NCBI GenBank assembly: GCA_026002815.1
Contig: BPGB01000002.1
Span: 1-64,000, forward strand
Length of the DNA stretch: 64,000 nucleotides
Direction of reading: 5' to 3'
DNA from: Candidatus Woesearchaeota archaeon
Lineage (GTDB): Archaea > Nanobdellota > Nanobdellia > Woesearchaeales > UBA9642
Shown: piece after piece, positions 35,891 through 45,894 of the stretch
How the letters are laid out: every line of letters starts with the position of its first letter
Numbering within the stretch: the stretch's first letter is position 1
Made by a program: the position numbers and the translations under genes
The notes under the pieces: model-generated
Seen by the model: only the letters and a program-made list of their open reading frames with translations
Database searches by the model: none
What the model was told of the DNA's origin: nothing

Positions 35891-38498
35891 TGAATACGCA
35901 CAGTCATTACCAGAAATATCTACTCATAAAATTTATTTAAAATCAAACTATCATCCAGAAGGGTTATTCTCAGAACAGATTTTCGGACCAAAAAAAAATT
36001 ATACATGCCAGTGTGGTAAATATTATGGTCCTTCAAAAGAAGGTGAAGTTTGTTCTATTTGCGGAGTGGAAATTTTACATTCAAGTGTACGGAGGGAAAG
36101 GTTTGCGAAAATCTCGCTCCCTTTCCCTATTATAAATCCTATTTTTATAGATCTATTAACAGAATTGAATTTAAGCAAGAAGATTATTGACCAAATTATT
36201 ATTGGTAAACAATCAGTTTATTTAACTAAAAATGAAGTTATTATTAGTGATTCTAAAATTGATAATGCTGCCGAATATACAGGCGTTGATGCAATTAGAT
36301 TATTAATAGAAAATGAAATTTTAAATACGGACTCTTCATTCATAGCAGAACATTTGGACAAACTTTTAATTCATAATGTAATTGTTATTCCTCCTGATCT
36401 CAGACCTATAATGGAAGGAAAGGTAAGTGTATTAGATGAATTCAATAGATATTATACAACTATAATTATGCGTCGTAATAGTATCGTAGCGTCAAATTTG
36501 AACGTTAATAATAATAAAAAATTATTCGATTGGTACTTTAAGCAAATTCAAAAATCGGTTAATGAATTGTATAACCATATACTTCAAAAATTATCAAAAA
36601 AAGAGGGTCTTGTACGACATAATATGCTTGGTCGGAGAATCGATTTCTCTGGTCGGGCTGTTATTGTACCAGACCCAACATTAAAGTTAAATGAATGTAA
36701 AATTTCATATTTAATTTTAATGGAACTTTTTAAAATTCATTTAGCTAAGCATTTAATTTATAAAGGGAAATCAAAATTTATTAATGAAGCTATTCAATAT
36801 ATCAATGATTGTATTGAATATAAACGATCAGATCTTTATAACGATTTATGTGAGATAGTAGTCGATCAATATGCTTTCTTAAATAGACAACCATCATTAC
36901 ATCGGCCAAGTTTATCTATTTTTAAAATTATTCCAACTAAAGATGAAGTTATTAAAATTCATCCTCTTATTTGTCCCCCATATAATGCCGACTTTGATGG
37001 GGACCAAATGGCAATTTATATTTCATTGGAATCTCAAAAAGAATTAAAAAGAAAAGTAATTACCAAAATGCTTTCATCACCAGCGAATGGAAGTTTGATT
37101 ACTACACCTAATCAAGATATTGTGTTAGGAATTTTTAATTTGACTAAAACCGAAAGTGGATTTGAGATTTTTAAAAATCTATTTCCATCGGATTTTGAAA
37201 TAGAATATGATGGACCTATAACTAAAAAGAAATTAATTAAGTTACTAAATGATGTAAAAGAAAAATATGACGAAGAAATTACAAAAGACGTCATCGATAA
37301 TGTTAAAGAATTAGGATTTATTAGTTCCTCTTATGGTAATACTTTATCATTGCATGGATTTTACAACCCCAAGATTAAAGAAATTCAAAATTATATTTTT
37401 AAAGATACTGATTCTGAAGAACAATTAAGACGTATTTCGTCCAATGATATTCTTGAAAAAATCAAAGAAGGGTTTGCGTATAAAGATTTGATTGAATCAG
37501 GTGCGCGTGGAAGTTGGGATCAAGCAAAACAGTTAATTCTTTCACGGGGGTTCGTATCAAATTTCAAAGGTGAGATTTTGAACAAGCCCATCAAACATTC
37601 ATTGTTTGATGGTTTAACTAAAGAAGAATTTTTCTTGTCAACATATGGATCTCGTAAAGGTCTTTTAGATGTAGCATTAAATACTTCAAATTCTGGATAT
37701 TTATCTAGAAAGTTAATATTTTTAATGATTAATCTTGAATTAGATCCAAATATAAAAGATTGCGGAACTCAAGATAAATTAGAAATTTATGTTGAAAATG
37801 AAAAGAAAGCGGAACTTTTGATAGGGAAATGGTATAATTTAGATCGTATTAATAATAATTTATCTTTAATTACAAAAGAAAATTACAAAGATTTAGTAGG
37901 AAAAAATATATTTATTCGTAGTCCGATTTTTTGTAAAAATGAAAAAATCTGTTTGACTTGTTATGGAGAATTTTATAAATACCTTAATTCTAGATTTATT
38001 GGTGTTATTGCAGCCCAATCGTTAGGGGAAGTCAACACTCAACTTGTATTAAGGACGTTCCATACATCTGGAACGGCTGTGATAAGAGATGTTCAATTTA
38101 AACAACAAGATATTGTAAATGACCTATCTTTTACATCATATTTATTACATCATTATAATGATATTGAAGAAAAATGCCCTGAACATTTTGTAAAAACTTT
38201 ATTTGATATTTATAATAATCATAGTTCAATTAATCATGTTCATTTTGAATGTATAGTTTCACAATTAATGTGGCATAAGGGAATGAAATGGAGATTAATT
38301 CCAAATAGAAAAGAATTACCTTATGAATTTGTTTCAATTAAAAGTGTACCATCGTTAGAATCTTGGATACTCGGTTTGGGATTTGAAAATCCCAAGCGCC
38401 ATCTTTTAGATGGAATTCGGTATGGTAAGGCTAGATATAAAGGAATATTTGACAGAATATTAAGAGGAGAGCCATTGGAGGAATCTGTCAGTGAATAA
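35865..38498 (+). CDS. DNA-directed RNA polymerase beta'-subunit-like protein
   Basis: Zinc ribbon CQCGKYYGPSKEGEVCSICG, LGRRIDFSGRAVIVPDP, catalytic NADFDGDQM, GVIAAQSLGEVNTQLVLRTFHTSG; TTG start with AAAGGAGG SD. Confidence 0.94.
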   Translation: MFPQLINIDEYAQSLPEISTHKIYLKSNYHPEGLFSEQIFGPKKNYTCQCGKYYGPSKEGEVCSICGVEILHSSVRRERFAKISLPFPIINPIFIDLLTELNLSKKIIDQIIIGKQSVYLTKNEVIISDSKIDNAAEYTGVDAIRLLIENEILNTDSSFIAEHLDKLLIHNVIVIPPDLRPIMEGKVSVLDEFNRYYTTIIMRRNSIVASNLNVNNNKKLFDWYFKQIQKSVNELYNHILQKLSKKEGLVRHNMLGRRIDFSGRAVIVPDPTLKLNECKISYLILMELFKIHLAKHLIYKGKSKFINEAIQYINDCIEYKRSDLYNDLCEIVVDQYAFLNRQPSLHRPSLSIFKIIPTKDEVIKIHPLICPPYNADFDGDQMAIYISLESQKELKRKVITKMLSSPANGSLITTPNQDIVLGIFNLTKTESGFEIFKNLFPSDFEIEYDGPITKKKLIKLLNDVKEKYDEEITKDVIDNVKELGFISSSYGNTLSLHGFYNPKIKEIQNYIFKDTDSEEQLRRISSNDILEKIKEGFAYKDLIESGARGSWDQAKQLILSRGFVSNFKGEILNKPIKHSLFDGLTKEEFFLSTYGSRKGLLDVALNTSNSGYLSRKLIFLMINLELDPNIKDCGTQDKLEIYVENEKKAELLIGKWYNLDRINNNLSLITKENYKDLVGKNIFIRSPIFCKNEKICLTCYGEFYKYLNSRFIGVIAAQSLGEVNTQLVLRTFHTSGTAVIRDVQFKQQDIVNDLSFTSYLLHHYNDIEEKCPEHFVKTLFDIYNNHSSINHVHFECIVSQLMWHKGMKWRLIPNRKELPYEFVSIKSVPSLESWILGLGFENPKRHLLDGIRYGKARYKGIFDRILRGEPLEESVSE

Positions 38499-41457
38499 CA
38501 TTATTGAATTCAGACAAAAAGAATATCAAGAAATTGAGAATAAAATACGGGAATGTATAAAAGTTATTGAAGAAGAAACAGATTTCGTTTTAGAAAAATT
38601 TAATATACTATTTTCACCAGAAAAAAATTCAATTGACAAAACATTAAAAAATAAAATTACTTTGGTATTTAAAAGTACAAAAAAGAATTCAAAACCAATT
38701 GATTTAAGCATGTACATACCAATATATGATGATGATCAATTTATTATCAACGGATTTGAAAAGATTCCATATTTTCAGATTTTAGATATTCCATTTCGTA
38801 TTACGGAAGAATTTATTACAATTAAATTAAGTATGGCATCTGTCTCTTTTGTACCGCATAAAGAAACAGATGGATTTAAATTTTATATAAATTTTCTAGG
38901 TAAAAAATGTCCAGCATCATTAGTATTCTTTTATTTCCTAAAAGATAAAGTTTTTGAATATCAATCAAATGATAATGGACATCCATTTTATAATGAATTT
39001 ATTGAAGAATTACATACAATTGGAATGGAATCATCAGAAATTGATGATTCTGATTTAATTTATGAAATAGGAAAATATATTTCGGATGTTGATATTTACA
39101 ATAAAGGAGATGATTTTTTATATGCAATAAAAGTTGCACCTAAGATTGATATTTTACATACAAGATTTTTCCATACAGAAAATAAAAATTTAATTGAAGA
39201 ATTTTTATATATTTTACAAAATAATATTTCGTATGATGATTTAGATTTAAGAAATAAATGGATTAGATCAGAATCATTTACAGCTTTGATTATTTCAAAA
39301 TTATTTGAATTTATGATACATAATAGACGACATAAACCAAGGTTTAAAATTAATAAACAATTTTTATTATCTCATTGTAATCAAAATCCAACAATTCAAT
39401 ATGATTTTTCAATAAATCCAATTGATTATTATACTAAACTTTTAAGAACTAGTTTAATTGGACCCAATTCATTTAATAGAGATAATATACCTCCAAAATT
39501 TAGAGATTTACATGAAAGTTTTTATGGAAGAATAGATCCTGTTGATACACCAGACAGAGAAAATTGCGGTGTAATTCAAAGTTTAATACCATCTGTTAAT
39601 GTTGATGAGAATGGAAGATTTACGGATATTATTTCAGATGATATTGTAACAATTCCATTGTTAACACCATTTATTGAGCATGACGATCAAACGCGGTTAC
39701 AAATGGCCGCGTCGCAAATGAGACAGGCAATTCCATTAGAAGAATTTGATATTCCCTATATATGTACTCCTGCAAATAAAGATTTTTTAACAGATTCTAA
39801 AACAGTTATTCGCGCTAAAGATGATGGAGAAGTTATATATAATGATCTAATAAATTACTTATTAGTTGCATATAAGAATGGTGAAATTGATATTATTAGA
39901 ATTGGATTTGTTAATAAACAGAATAATTTAAATATTTATTATCCTAATTATGAAATTTTAGAGACGAAAAAATTCAATAAAGGTGATATATTAGCATATT
40001 CTCATTATTATAATTATGTTTTATCATTTGGAAAAAATTTATTAACAGGAATTACAATTAATGGATATAATTATGAAGATGGAATTGTGATATCTGAGTC
40101 TGCGGCTAAAAAATTAACATCATTACATGTTGAAGAATATGAACTATATGTAAATCCCGATCAAGTATTATTATTACTTGATAACGGAAAACCTTTATAT
40201 GAGGAATTAGAAGTTATCGAGCAAGGGAAAAAATTATTTAAATTAAAAGATATCCCGACAAAGTACTCACAAGATAGCTCGAAAATTTTATACGAAGAAT
40301 TTGAAGATACGGCAACTAAAACTTATTTAGTTTCAAATTTACAAACATTTCCAAATGAATGGAACACTAATATTCGAGGATATAAAGAATTTATCGAGCA
40401 GCGTATTGAAAAAGAAAATAGAAGAAATAAAGAGATACGTTCTTTGCTTGAACAAGCATATGGAAAATCTGAAAAATATAGATATTTATGTGAAAAATAT
40501 AACCTTAATATTTTAGATTTTATAGGCCGTATTAAATATAAAGATGAACGTATAAATGGTGTATTGTTTAAATTTAATTTAATATATAAAGATTATATAA
40601 GTTTAGGAGATAAATTGGCAAATCGTCATGGAGGAAAAGGTGTAATTACTCAGATTCTTCCTGATGAAAAAATGCCTATTACAGATAAAGGTGAACGTAT
40701 TGAAATTTTAATAAATCCATTAGGAATTATTTCTCGAATGAATTTAGGTCAATTATTTGAATTACATCTCGGTTTAGCATTTTATCAATTAAAAGTAAAT
40801 GCTAAGAAAATGCTTGAGGATAATGTCCCATCTTTTAAAATTAAAGAGTATATTTTTAATTTTATCGAATTAATTGATTCGACACATGATAAAAAGATGG
40901 TACATAATTTTAATAAATTGTTAGAACATCGTAATATTGATGAAAACTTTATAAATAATTTATTCATTTTAGTATTTCCATTCGAATCACCTAAATATGA
41001 AAATGTCGCTAAAGCATTGGAATATGTAAATAGAGATTTTGAAGAAAAAATTTATGATCCATTTTTAGATAAACAATATAATATTGCTTTAGGCTATATG
41101 TATATTATGAAGTTAAATCATATTGCAAAAGAAAAGATTGCAGCAAGATCAATAGGGCCATATTCAAAACGAACTCTACAACCGTTAGGCGGCAAACGAA
41201 ACAAAGGAGGACAGCGATTCGGTGAAATGGAAACTGCATGTTTAATCGCGTTAGATATGCCGGAAACATTGCAAGAATTTTTCTTGAGATCAGATTCTTT
41301 AGAATATGTCAAGAACCTAATAAATGAAACTCAAGTAACGACAAAGATTAAAACTAAACCCGAAATTGTTCATTTATTTGATTCATACTTAAAAGTCATT
41401 GGGGTTGAAATTAAAAACCACAAAACTTCAACCAAGGAGTCGAAAGATGAATCTTAA
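38491..41457 (+). CDS. DNA-directed RNA polymerase beta-subunit-like protein (copy 2)
   Basis: FYGRIDPVDTPDRENCGVIQSL, NYEDGIVISESAA, GDKLANRHGGKGVIT, GGKRNKGGQRFGEMETACL; GTG start. Confidence 0.94.
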   Translation: MNNIIEFRQKEYQEIENKIRECIKVIEEETDFVLEKFNILFSPEKNSIDKTLKNKITLVFKSTKKNSKPIDLSMYIPIYDDDQFIINGFEKIPYFQILDIPFRITEEFITIKLSMASVSFVPHKETDGFKFYINFLGKKCPASLVFFYFLKDKVFEYQSNDNGHPFYNEFIEELHTIGMESSEIDDSDLIYEIGKYISDVDIYNKGDDFLYAIKVAPKIDILHTRFFHTENKNLIEEFLYILQNNISYDDLDLRNKWIRSESFTALIISKLFEFMIHNRRHKPRFKINKQFLLSHCNQNPTIQYDFSINPIDYYTKLLRTSLIGPNSFNRDNIPPKFRDLHESFYGRIDPVDTPDRENCGVIQSLIPSVNVDENGRFTDIISDDIVTIPLLTPFIEHDDQTRLQMAASQMRQAIPLEEFDIPYICTPANKDFLTDSKTVIRAKDDGEVIYNDLINYLLVAYKNGEIDIIRIGFVNKQNNLNIYYPNYEILETKKFNKGDILAYSHYYNYVLSFGKNLLTGITINGYNYEDGIVISESAAKKLTSLHVEEYELYVNPDQVLLLLDNGKPLYEELEVIEQGKKLFKLKDIPTKYSQDSSKILYEEFEDTATKTYLVSNLQTFPNEWNTNIRGYKEFIEQRIEKENRRNKEIRSLLEQAYGKSEKYRYLCEKYNLNILDFIGRIKYKDERINGVLFKFNLIYKDYISLGDKLANRHGGKGVITQILPDEKMPITDKGERIEILINPLGIISRMNLGQLFELHLGLAFYQLKVNAKKMLEDNVPSFKIKEYIFNFIELIDSTHDKKMVHNFNKLLEHRNIDENFINNLFILVFPFESPKYENVAKALEYVNRDFEEKIYDPFLDKQYNIALGYMYIMKLNHIAKEKIAARSIGPYSKRTLQPLGGKRNKGGQRFGEMETACLIALDMPETLQEFFLRSDSLEYVKNLINETQVTTKIKTKPEIVHLFDSYLKVIGVEIKNHKTSTKESKDES

Positions 41458-42238
41458 CATTCAAGATCTTCTTAAAAACATTCAAACAACGCCTACCACT
41501 TCTGTGAATGAAACTAAGAATAATAGTGTTCATAAAATTGAACCGCAAGTTTTACAAGAAGAACCTGAAGTAGAAGTGGAAACAGAGAAAGAAATCATTG
41601 AAGAAAATGAAAAAGAAATTAATGTTGTATCATTGTCAAAGTGGTGGAATACTTATCGTTCGAATATTTATTCGATTCGTTCATTAACAATTATGAATGA
41701 TTCACAAAATCGGGTAATGATAAATAAATGTATTATTTTCGTGGCCCCTTCCAAACAAGAAAAAGGGACAGATGATTTGTTTCCTGTTGTAAATACTCAT
41801 AAAATTAAGGTTCCAAATCTTGCGGCAAGTGATATGATGATGTTTCATAATGGGTATATGATTGAATTTCCTTTACAAGACGATCTTGTTATGCGATGGT
41901 ATGGAATTCGTCTTACCCATACAATTTTTTATGGGTTCTATAACGAACAAAATCAATTTATTCCGATTGGAAAAGATCAATTTAAGTCTCGTAAAAATAG
42001 TTCAACATATGAATTTAAACATTTTGAAAAACCCGATCAAATTCCATCTAATCAATATGTAGATATAAGATTAATTAATGAATATTATCCAAATTATAAA
42101 AATGATCAAATGATTACCTTTAATGACTTTTTAACTGAATTCTATGCTAAACATGATAACGTGAAAGATATTAATCATGCGATTAAAATTATCGATGTTG
42201 TAATGGGAATTCTTCAAAATCCCCAACTCCTTATTTAA
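41447..42238 (+). CDS. hypothetical protein
   Basis: AAGGAG SD before ATG 41447 (MNLNIQDLLKNIQTT). Confidence 0.6.
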   Translation: MNLNIQDLLKNIQTTPTTSVNETKNNSVHKIEPQVLQEEPEVEVETEKEIIEENEKEINVVSLSKWWNTYRSNIYSIRSLTIMNDSQNRVMINKCIIFVAPSKQEKGTDDLFPVVNTHKIKVPNLAASDMMMFHNGYMIEFPLQDDLVMRWYGIRLTHTIFYGFYNEQNQFIPIGKDQFKSRKNSSTYEFKHFEKPDQIPSNQYVDIRLINEYYPNYKNDQMITFNDFLTEFYAKHDNVKDINHAIKIIDVVMGILQNPQLLI

Positions 42239-42246
42239 AAAATAGG

Positions 42247-42290
42247 AAAAGATAATATTTGAATTCTTGTCAAATATTATCTTTTATATA
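42247..42290 (+). terminator. rho-independent terminator
   Basis: 16-bp stem AAAAGATAATATTTGA / TCAAATATTATCTTTT. Confidence 0.6.
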
Positions 42291-42297
42291 ATACGGC

Positions 42298-43047
42298 ATG
42301 AATATTAATCAGAATGCTAAATTAGTTTATGATTCAATTTATTCTTATGACATTAGTGCGTGTGCGTATAATATTTTAAAAAATTATTTTTATGATTTGT
42401 CAGATATTTCATTTGAAAATAAACAAGAAAGATTAGTTAAAATAGGACTAATATTCCGTGAAAATAAAGAATTAATGCAAATCGTAAATATAGAAACAAA
42501 AAAAGTTATTGATTTTATTATTTTTGAAAATAGATTGAATGAAGATGATATTATTATCCGTCAATTTGACGGATTCTTTACACCAAAAAAATTAAAAATT
42601 TGTGATATATCCGCTGTTCCGTTTAGATTAGATGAACATTATCATAAATTTATCATCTCAATAAATAGAAATAGTTATATTGGAAAATCTATTAATGGTA
42701 CATATATTTATAAAGGTATATCTAATTTATATGATGGAATGCAAAAATATTTACAAAAAATATTAGATACAATAAATTTTCTAAATATATCAGGATCTTT
42801 CTTTTCTTTAAAAACAATAAAAGAAGAAATTTTAAATTCTAATGATATTTATGATTTCTTGATTCCAAAGAAAAAGGAAGATGGATTTTATGTTTATATG
42901 AATGGTATTGGAAAAATAGAAATTGAACCGACAGTTATTCCATTTTTAAATGTAAATGAAATTGATAAATATTCATATTTAAATAAATATATTTATCCAT
43001 TTACTAAGTCAGTCACTTCGGTTTTTTTAAATGAGGGATTAAAATGA
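42298..43047 (+). CDS. hypothetical protein
   Basis: Open frame. Confidence 0.55.
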   Translation: MNINQNAKLVYDSIYSYDISACAYNILKNYFYDLSDISFENKQERLVKIGLIFRENKELMQIVNIETKKVIDFIIFENRLNEDDIIIRQFDGFFTPKKLKICDISAVPFRLDEHYHKFIISINRNSYIGKSINGTYIYKGISNLYDGMQKYLQKILDTINFLNISGSFFSLKTIKEEILNSNDIYDFLIPKKKEDGFYVYMNGIGKIEIEPTVIPFLNVNEIDKYSYLNKYIYPFTKSVTSVFLNEGLK

Positions 43048-43658
43048 TGATCTTCCCGCCAGATAGAAAATTTTATCTTGTTATTGGTAGTGGAATTGGA
43101 GGGATCTCGAAAGATTATCCATATTATGATTCATCTACTATGGATTTAATTTGTATTGATAGAAATTATATAGAAAATAAAAAAATTAAAACGAATAAAA
43201 ATAAGATTTATATTTATAATCAAGATATTTTGAAAACATTATCGAGCTTAGAAGTAAAAGTTGATTTTATTTATGCGAGTAGAATTTTTGAACATTTCTC
43301 ATTTGTGAACAATGATCTTTTATATTTATTATATTTATGCCATTCATCATTAAATGATGATGGTAAGTTAATTGGTATTGTTCCTGATTATAATAAAATT
43401 TTTCTACAATTACATTTAGTTCAATCGAAAATTAATAAATCATTGTTTACACATATCGATTTAATAAAAATCCATACAGAATTTTTTAATACAGATGAAG
43501 ATCCTCATAAATCTATTTGGACACCAGAATTAGTCTATTATTATCTCGGACTTGAACATTATTTTCAAGTCTCAAATTTAAAGACTAATTATATGGTCGA
43601 TCTTAGAGATTGGTACATTTATTTTGAAGCTCACAAATATATTCAAGGAGAATCCTAA
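43044..43658 (+). CDS. SAM-dependent methyltransferase-like protein
   Basis: YLVIGSGIGGISKDYP, LICIDRNY, VDFIYASRIFEHF, LNDDGKLIGIVPDYNK. Confidence 0.6.
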   Translation: MMIFPPDRKFYLVIGSGIGGISKDYPYYDSSTMDLICIDRNYIENKKIKTNKNKIYIYNQDILKTLSSLEVKVDFIYASRIFEHFSFVNNDLLYLLYLCHSSLNDDGKLIGIVPDYNKIFLQLHLVQSKINKSLFTHIDLIKIHTEFFNTDEDPHKSIWTPELVYYYLGLEHYFQVSNLKTNYMVDLRDWYIYFEAHKYIQGES

Positions 43659-44539
43659 TGAACGAGAACAGGGTGATTAGCTATATCGAAGAATATGCTA
43701 ACGAACTCGGTTTTACGAACCCCCATCCGGGGGTTTTTTATTATACCGATTCGACAGGATCGGTTTCATATCGAAAAGTGAATACTGATTATGGAGATCG
43801 CCTTGAATTTCTAGCTGTTTTTGCAGGTGCCCCCGAATCTGATCTCGATGGTCAGAATTTCATTTCTTTTGTCTCAAAACATTATAAATTTGAAGGTAAC
43901 GACCGAATTCGAGAGTCTGTCATTTCATCTCTTAATGAAGGGGGTATTCAATTAAAAGAAGAACGAATTTACATGGGAGACAATTATTCTTTTATGTCTT
44001 CCGAATATGTTTTAGGAAATCCAAAAACGACACCACAACAAGATGATATTTATCCAATGATTACAATTATGAATTCATATGATGGAAAATATGCAAAAAG
44101 CATGATTTTTGGTTTATCTATTTATAAAGATTCGGATTATTATTCAATTCGTTTTTCTGATAAGCATCGATTTGGAAAATTTAGACAGATTCATAGTCGG
44201 GGAGCAAAAACATTTTCTATCTCAACAGTAGCATCCTATGTGGATCGATTTAATGAATCAATGGATTCAATCATTGAATCTTCTGTGACCAAACGATTCA
44301 CATCAGATGAAATTACAAATACGATTGCAATGTTGGAAGAGTTTGGAAAACGTCGTTCGTCTAAAATGAGTGAGGAAATTCAAGATCTTCTCCGAGAAAA
44401 AGGTTCATTAACTACTTGGGATATGTTTATTTTAATTGCAAAATATGCCTCTCAGGTTAAGAGCATTAATGTTAAGACTATGATGGAAAATTTAGCAGAA
44501 ACAATCCTATTCATGCCAGTTGAGATGGCAAATCTTTAA
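43658..44539 (+). CDS. hypothetical protein
   Basis: Open frame with AAGGAG SD; contains a terminator-like hairpin near its 5' end. Confidence 0.6.
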   Translation: MNENRVISYIEEYANELGFTNPHPGVFYYTDSTGSVSYRKVNTDYGDRLEFLAVFAGAPESDLDGQNFISFVSKHYKFEGNDRIRESVISSLNEGGIQLKEERIYMGDNYSFMSSEYVLGNPKTTPQQDDIYPMITIMNSYDGKYAKSMIFGLSIYKDSDYYSIRFSDKHRFGKFRQIHSRGAKTFSISTVASYVDRFNESMDSIIESSVTKRFTSDEITNTIAMLEEFGKRRSSKMSEEIQDLLREKGSLTTWDMFILIAKYASQVKSINVKTMMENLAETILFMPVEMANL

Positions 44540-44551
44540 GTAGGATTAAAG

Positions 44552-44588
44552 AAAAGGGGAGCCGAAAATGGCTCCCCCTTTTTCTTTT
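44552..44588 (+). terminator. rho-independent terminator
   Basis: AAAAGGGGAGCC GAAAAT GGCTCCCCCTTTTT. Confidence 0.85.
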
Positions 44589-44676
44589 ATTTTTTTGTCT
44601 AAATTCTTTAAAAATCAAGGAAAAATGAGGGTGAGAACAAATGATGGGAGTAAACATTTAAATTTGAGGATACCTA

Positions 44677-45891
44677 ATGGCTGAAAAATTTAAACCAAGA
44701 CAAGCATATGATCTTATTGTGGATATAGGTGGTGAAAATTTTTCTTCCGATTTAATCGGCTGTAATATTTCTTATAATTTATCAACAATTTATCCTATAG
44801 TAGAATTATCATTTTTATTAACTCCCGATTCCGTTTTATTAGATCAAATTTACGGAGATAAAATCATTACTTTAGTTATTAATCAATTAGCCGAACAAGA
44901 TGAATCAATAATCGACACATTAGAATATAAATTATTACAGCTAGAAAGTAAATTACCTCTTCCGATTGGAAGTAAAGTAGCCGATCCGGAAAAGGGTCAA
45001 AAAGATTATGTTCAATTTGATATTATTGCTATACCTATTGAACCTTTTTTAAAATATAAAAAATTAATAAATAAATTATATACAGATACAACATTAAACG
45101 ATATTGTTTTAGATATTGCTCAAACAGCAGGATTTACCGTCACTAATGATAATTTTAAAAATTTGCAATTTTCACAATTTTTATTGCCCCCTTCTTCTTG
45201 TATTAGTCATTTAGGATATTTAAAAGATTCATATGGTTTATTCGATGGAATTCCTATTATATTTTCTGATGAAGAAAGTAATTTATATTTATATAATTTA
45301 ACAAGAAGATTTAACGAACGTGAAGCATTTACAGCTACACAATTATCTACTGACGATCAAAGTAATGCTAATAAACTTGAAAATTTATCTGAAAATCAAT
45401 ATATCATAACACGCCCGATCAAATCATCATATAATATTAATTCTCTTATCGGGGCATATACATATAGACAAAAATATATTGGATTCCCAAATAATAAATT
45501 ATATGAAACTTATGAAACGAATATTGAAACAATCATATCTAATTATGGATTGAAACATTCAAATAATAATTTATTTATCGAAAATAATTTGAAAAATCTT
45601 TTAGGAATTGATGCAGGTGTAATCGGTGTAGAAAGCAATCATATTATTTCTAAAAGTTTATTAAAAGCCATTTCAAATTTAAGCAAAGTAAGTTTTATTA
45701 TAGAAAGAGGATTTAACTTAACAGATTTTAAAAAAGTAGGCAACCCTTTCATTTTAGATTTCACATCTGAAAAATATAAAGAATTATACGGTAAATATAT
45801 TACATTTGGTGTGAATTATACATTTCGATTATCACATCTTTGGTTCGCATATGTCGAAATTTTGGGCGTTCGTTCCACAAAGGTATATTAA
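44677..45891 (+). CDS. probable virion structural protein
   Basis: Position directly before the terminase/tail block; no firm family. Confidence 0.45.
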   Translation: MAEKFKPRQAYDLIVDIGGENFSSDLIGCNISYNLSTIYPIVELSFLLTPDSVLLDQIYGDKIITLVINQLAEQDESIIDTLEYKLLQLESKLPLPIGSKVADPEKGQKDYVQFDIIAIPIEPFLKYKKLINKLYTDTTLNDIVLDIAQTAGFTVTNDNFKNLQFSQFLLPPSSCISHLGYLKDSYGLFDGIPIIFSDEESNLYLYNLTRRFNEREAFTATQLSTDDQSNANKLENLSENQYIITRPIKSSYNINSLIGAYTYRQKYIGFPNNKLYETYETNIETIISNYGLKHSNNNLFIENNLKNLLGIDAGVIGVESNHIISKSLLKAISNLSKVSFIIERGFNLTDFKKVGNPFILDFTSEKYKELYGKYITFGVNYTFRLSHLWFAYVEILGVRSTKVY

Positions 45892-45894
45892 ATC

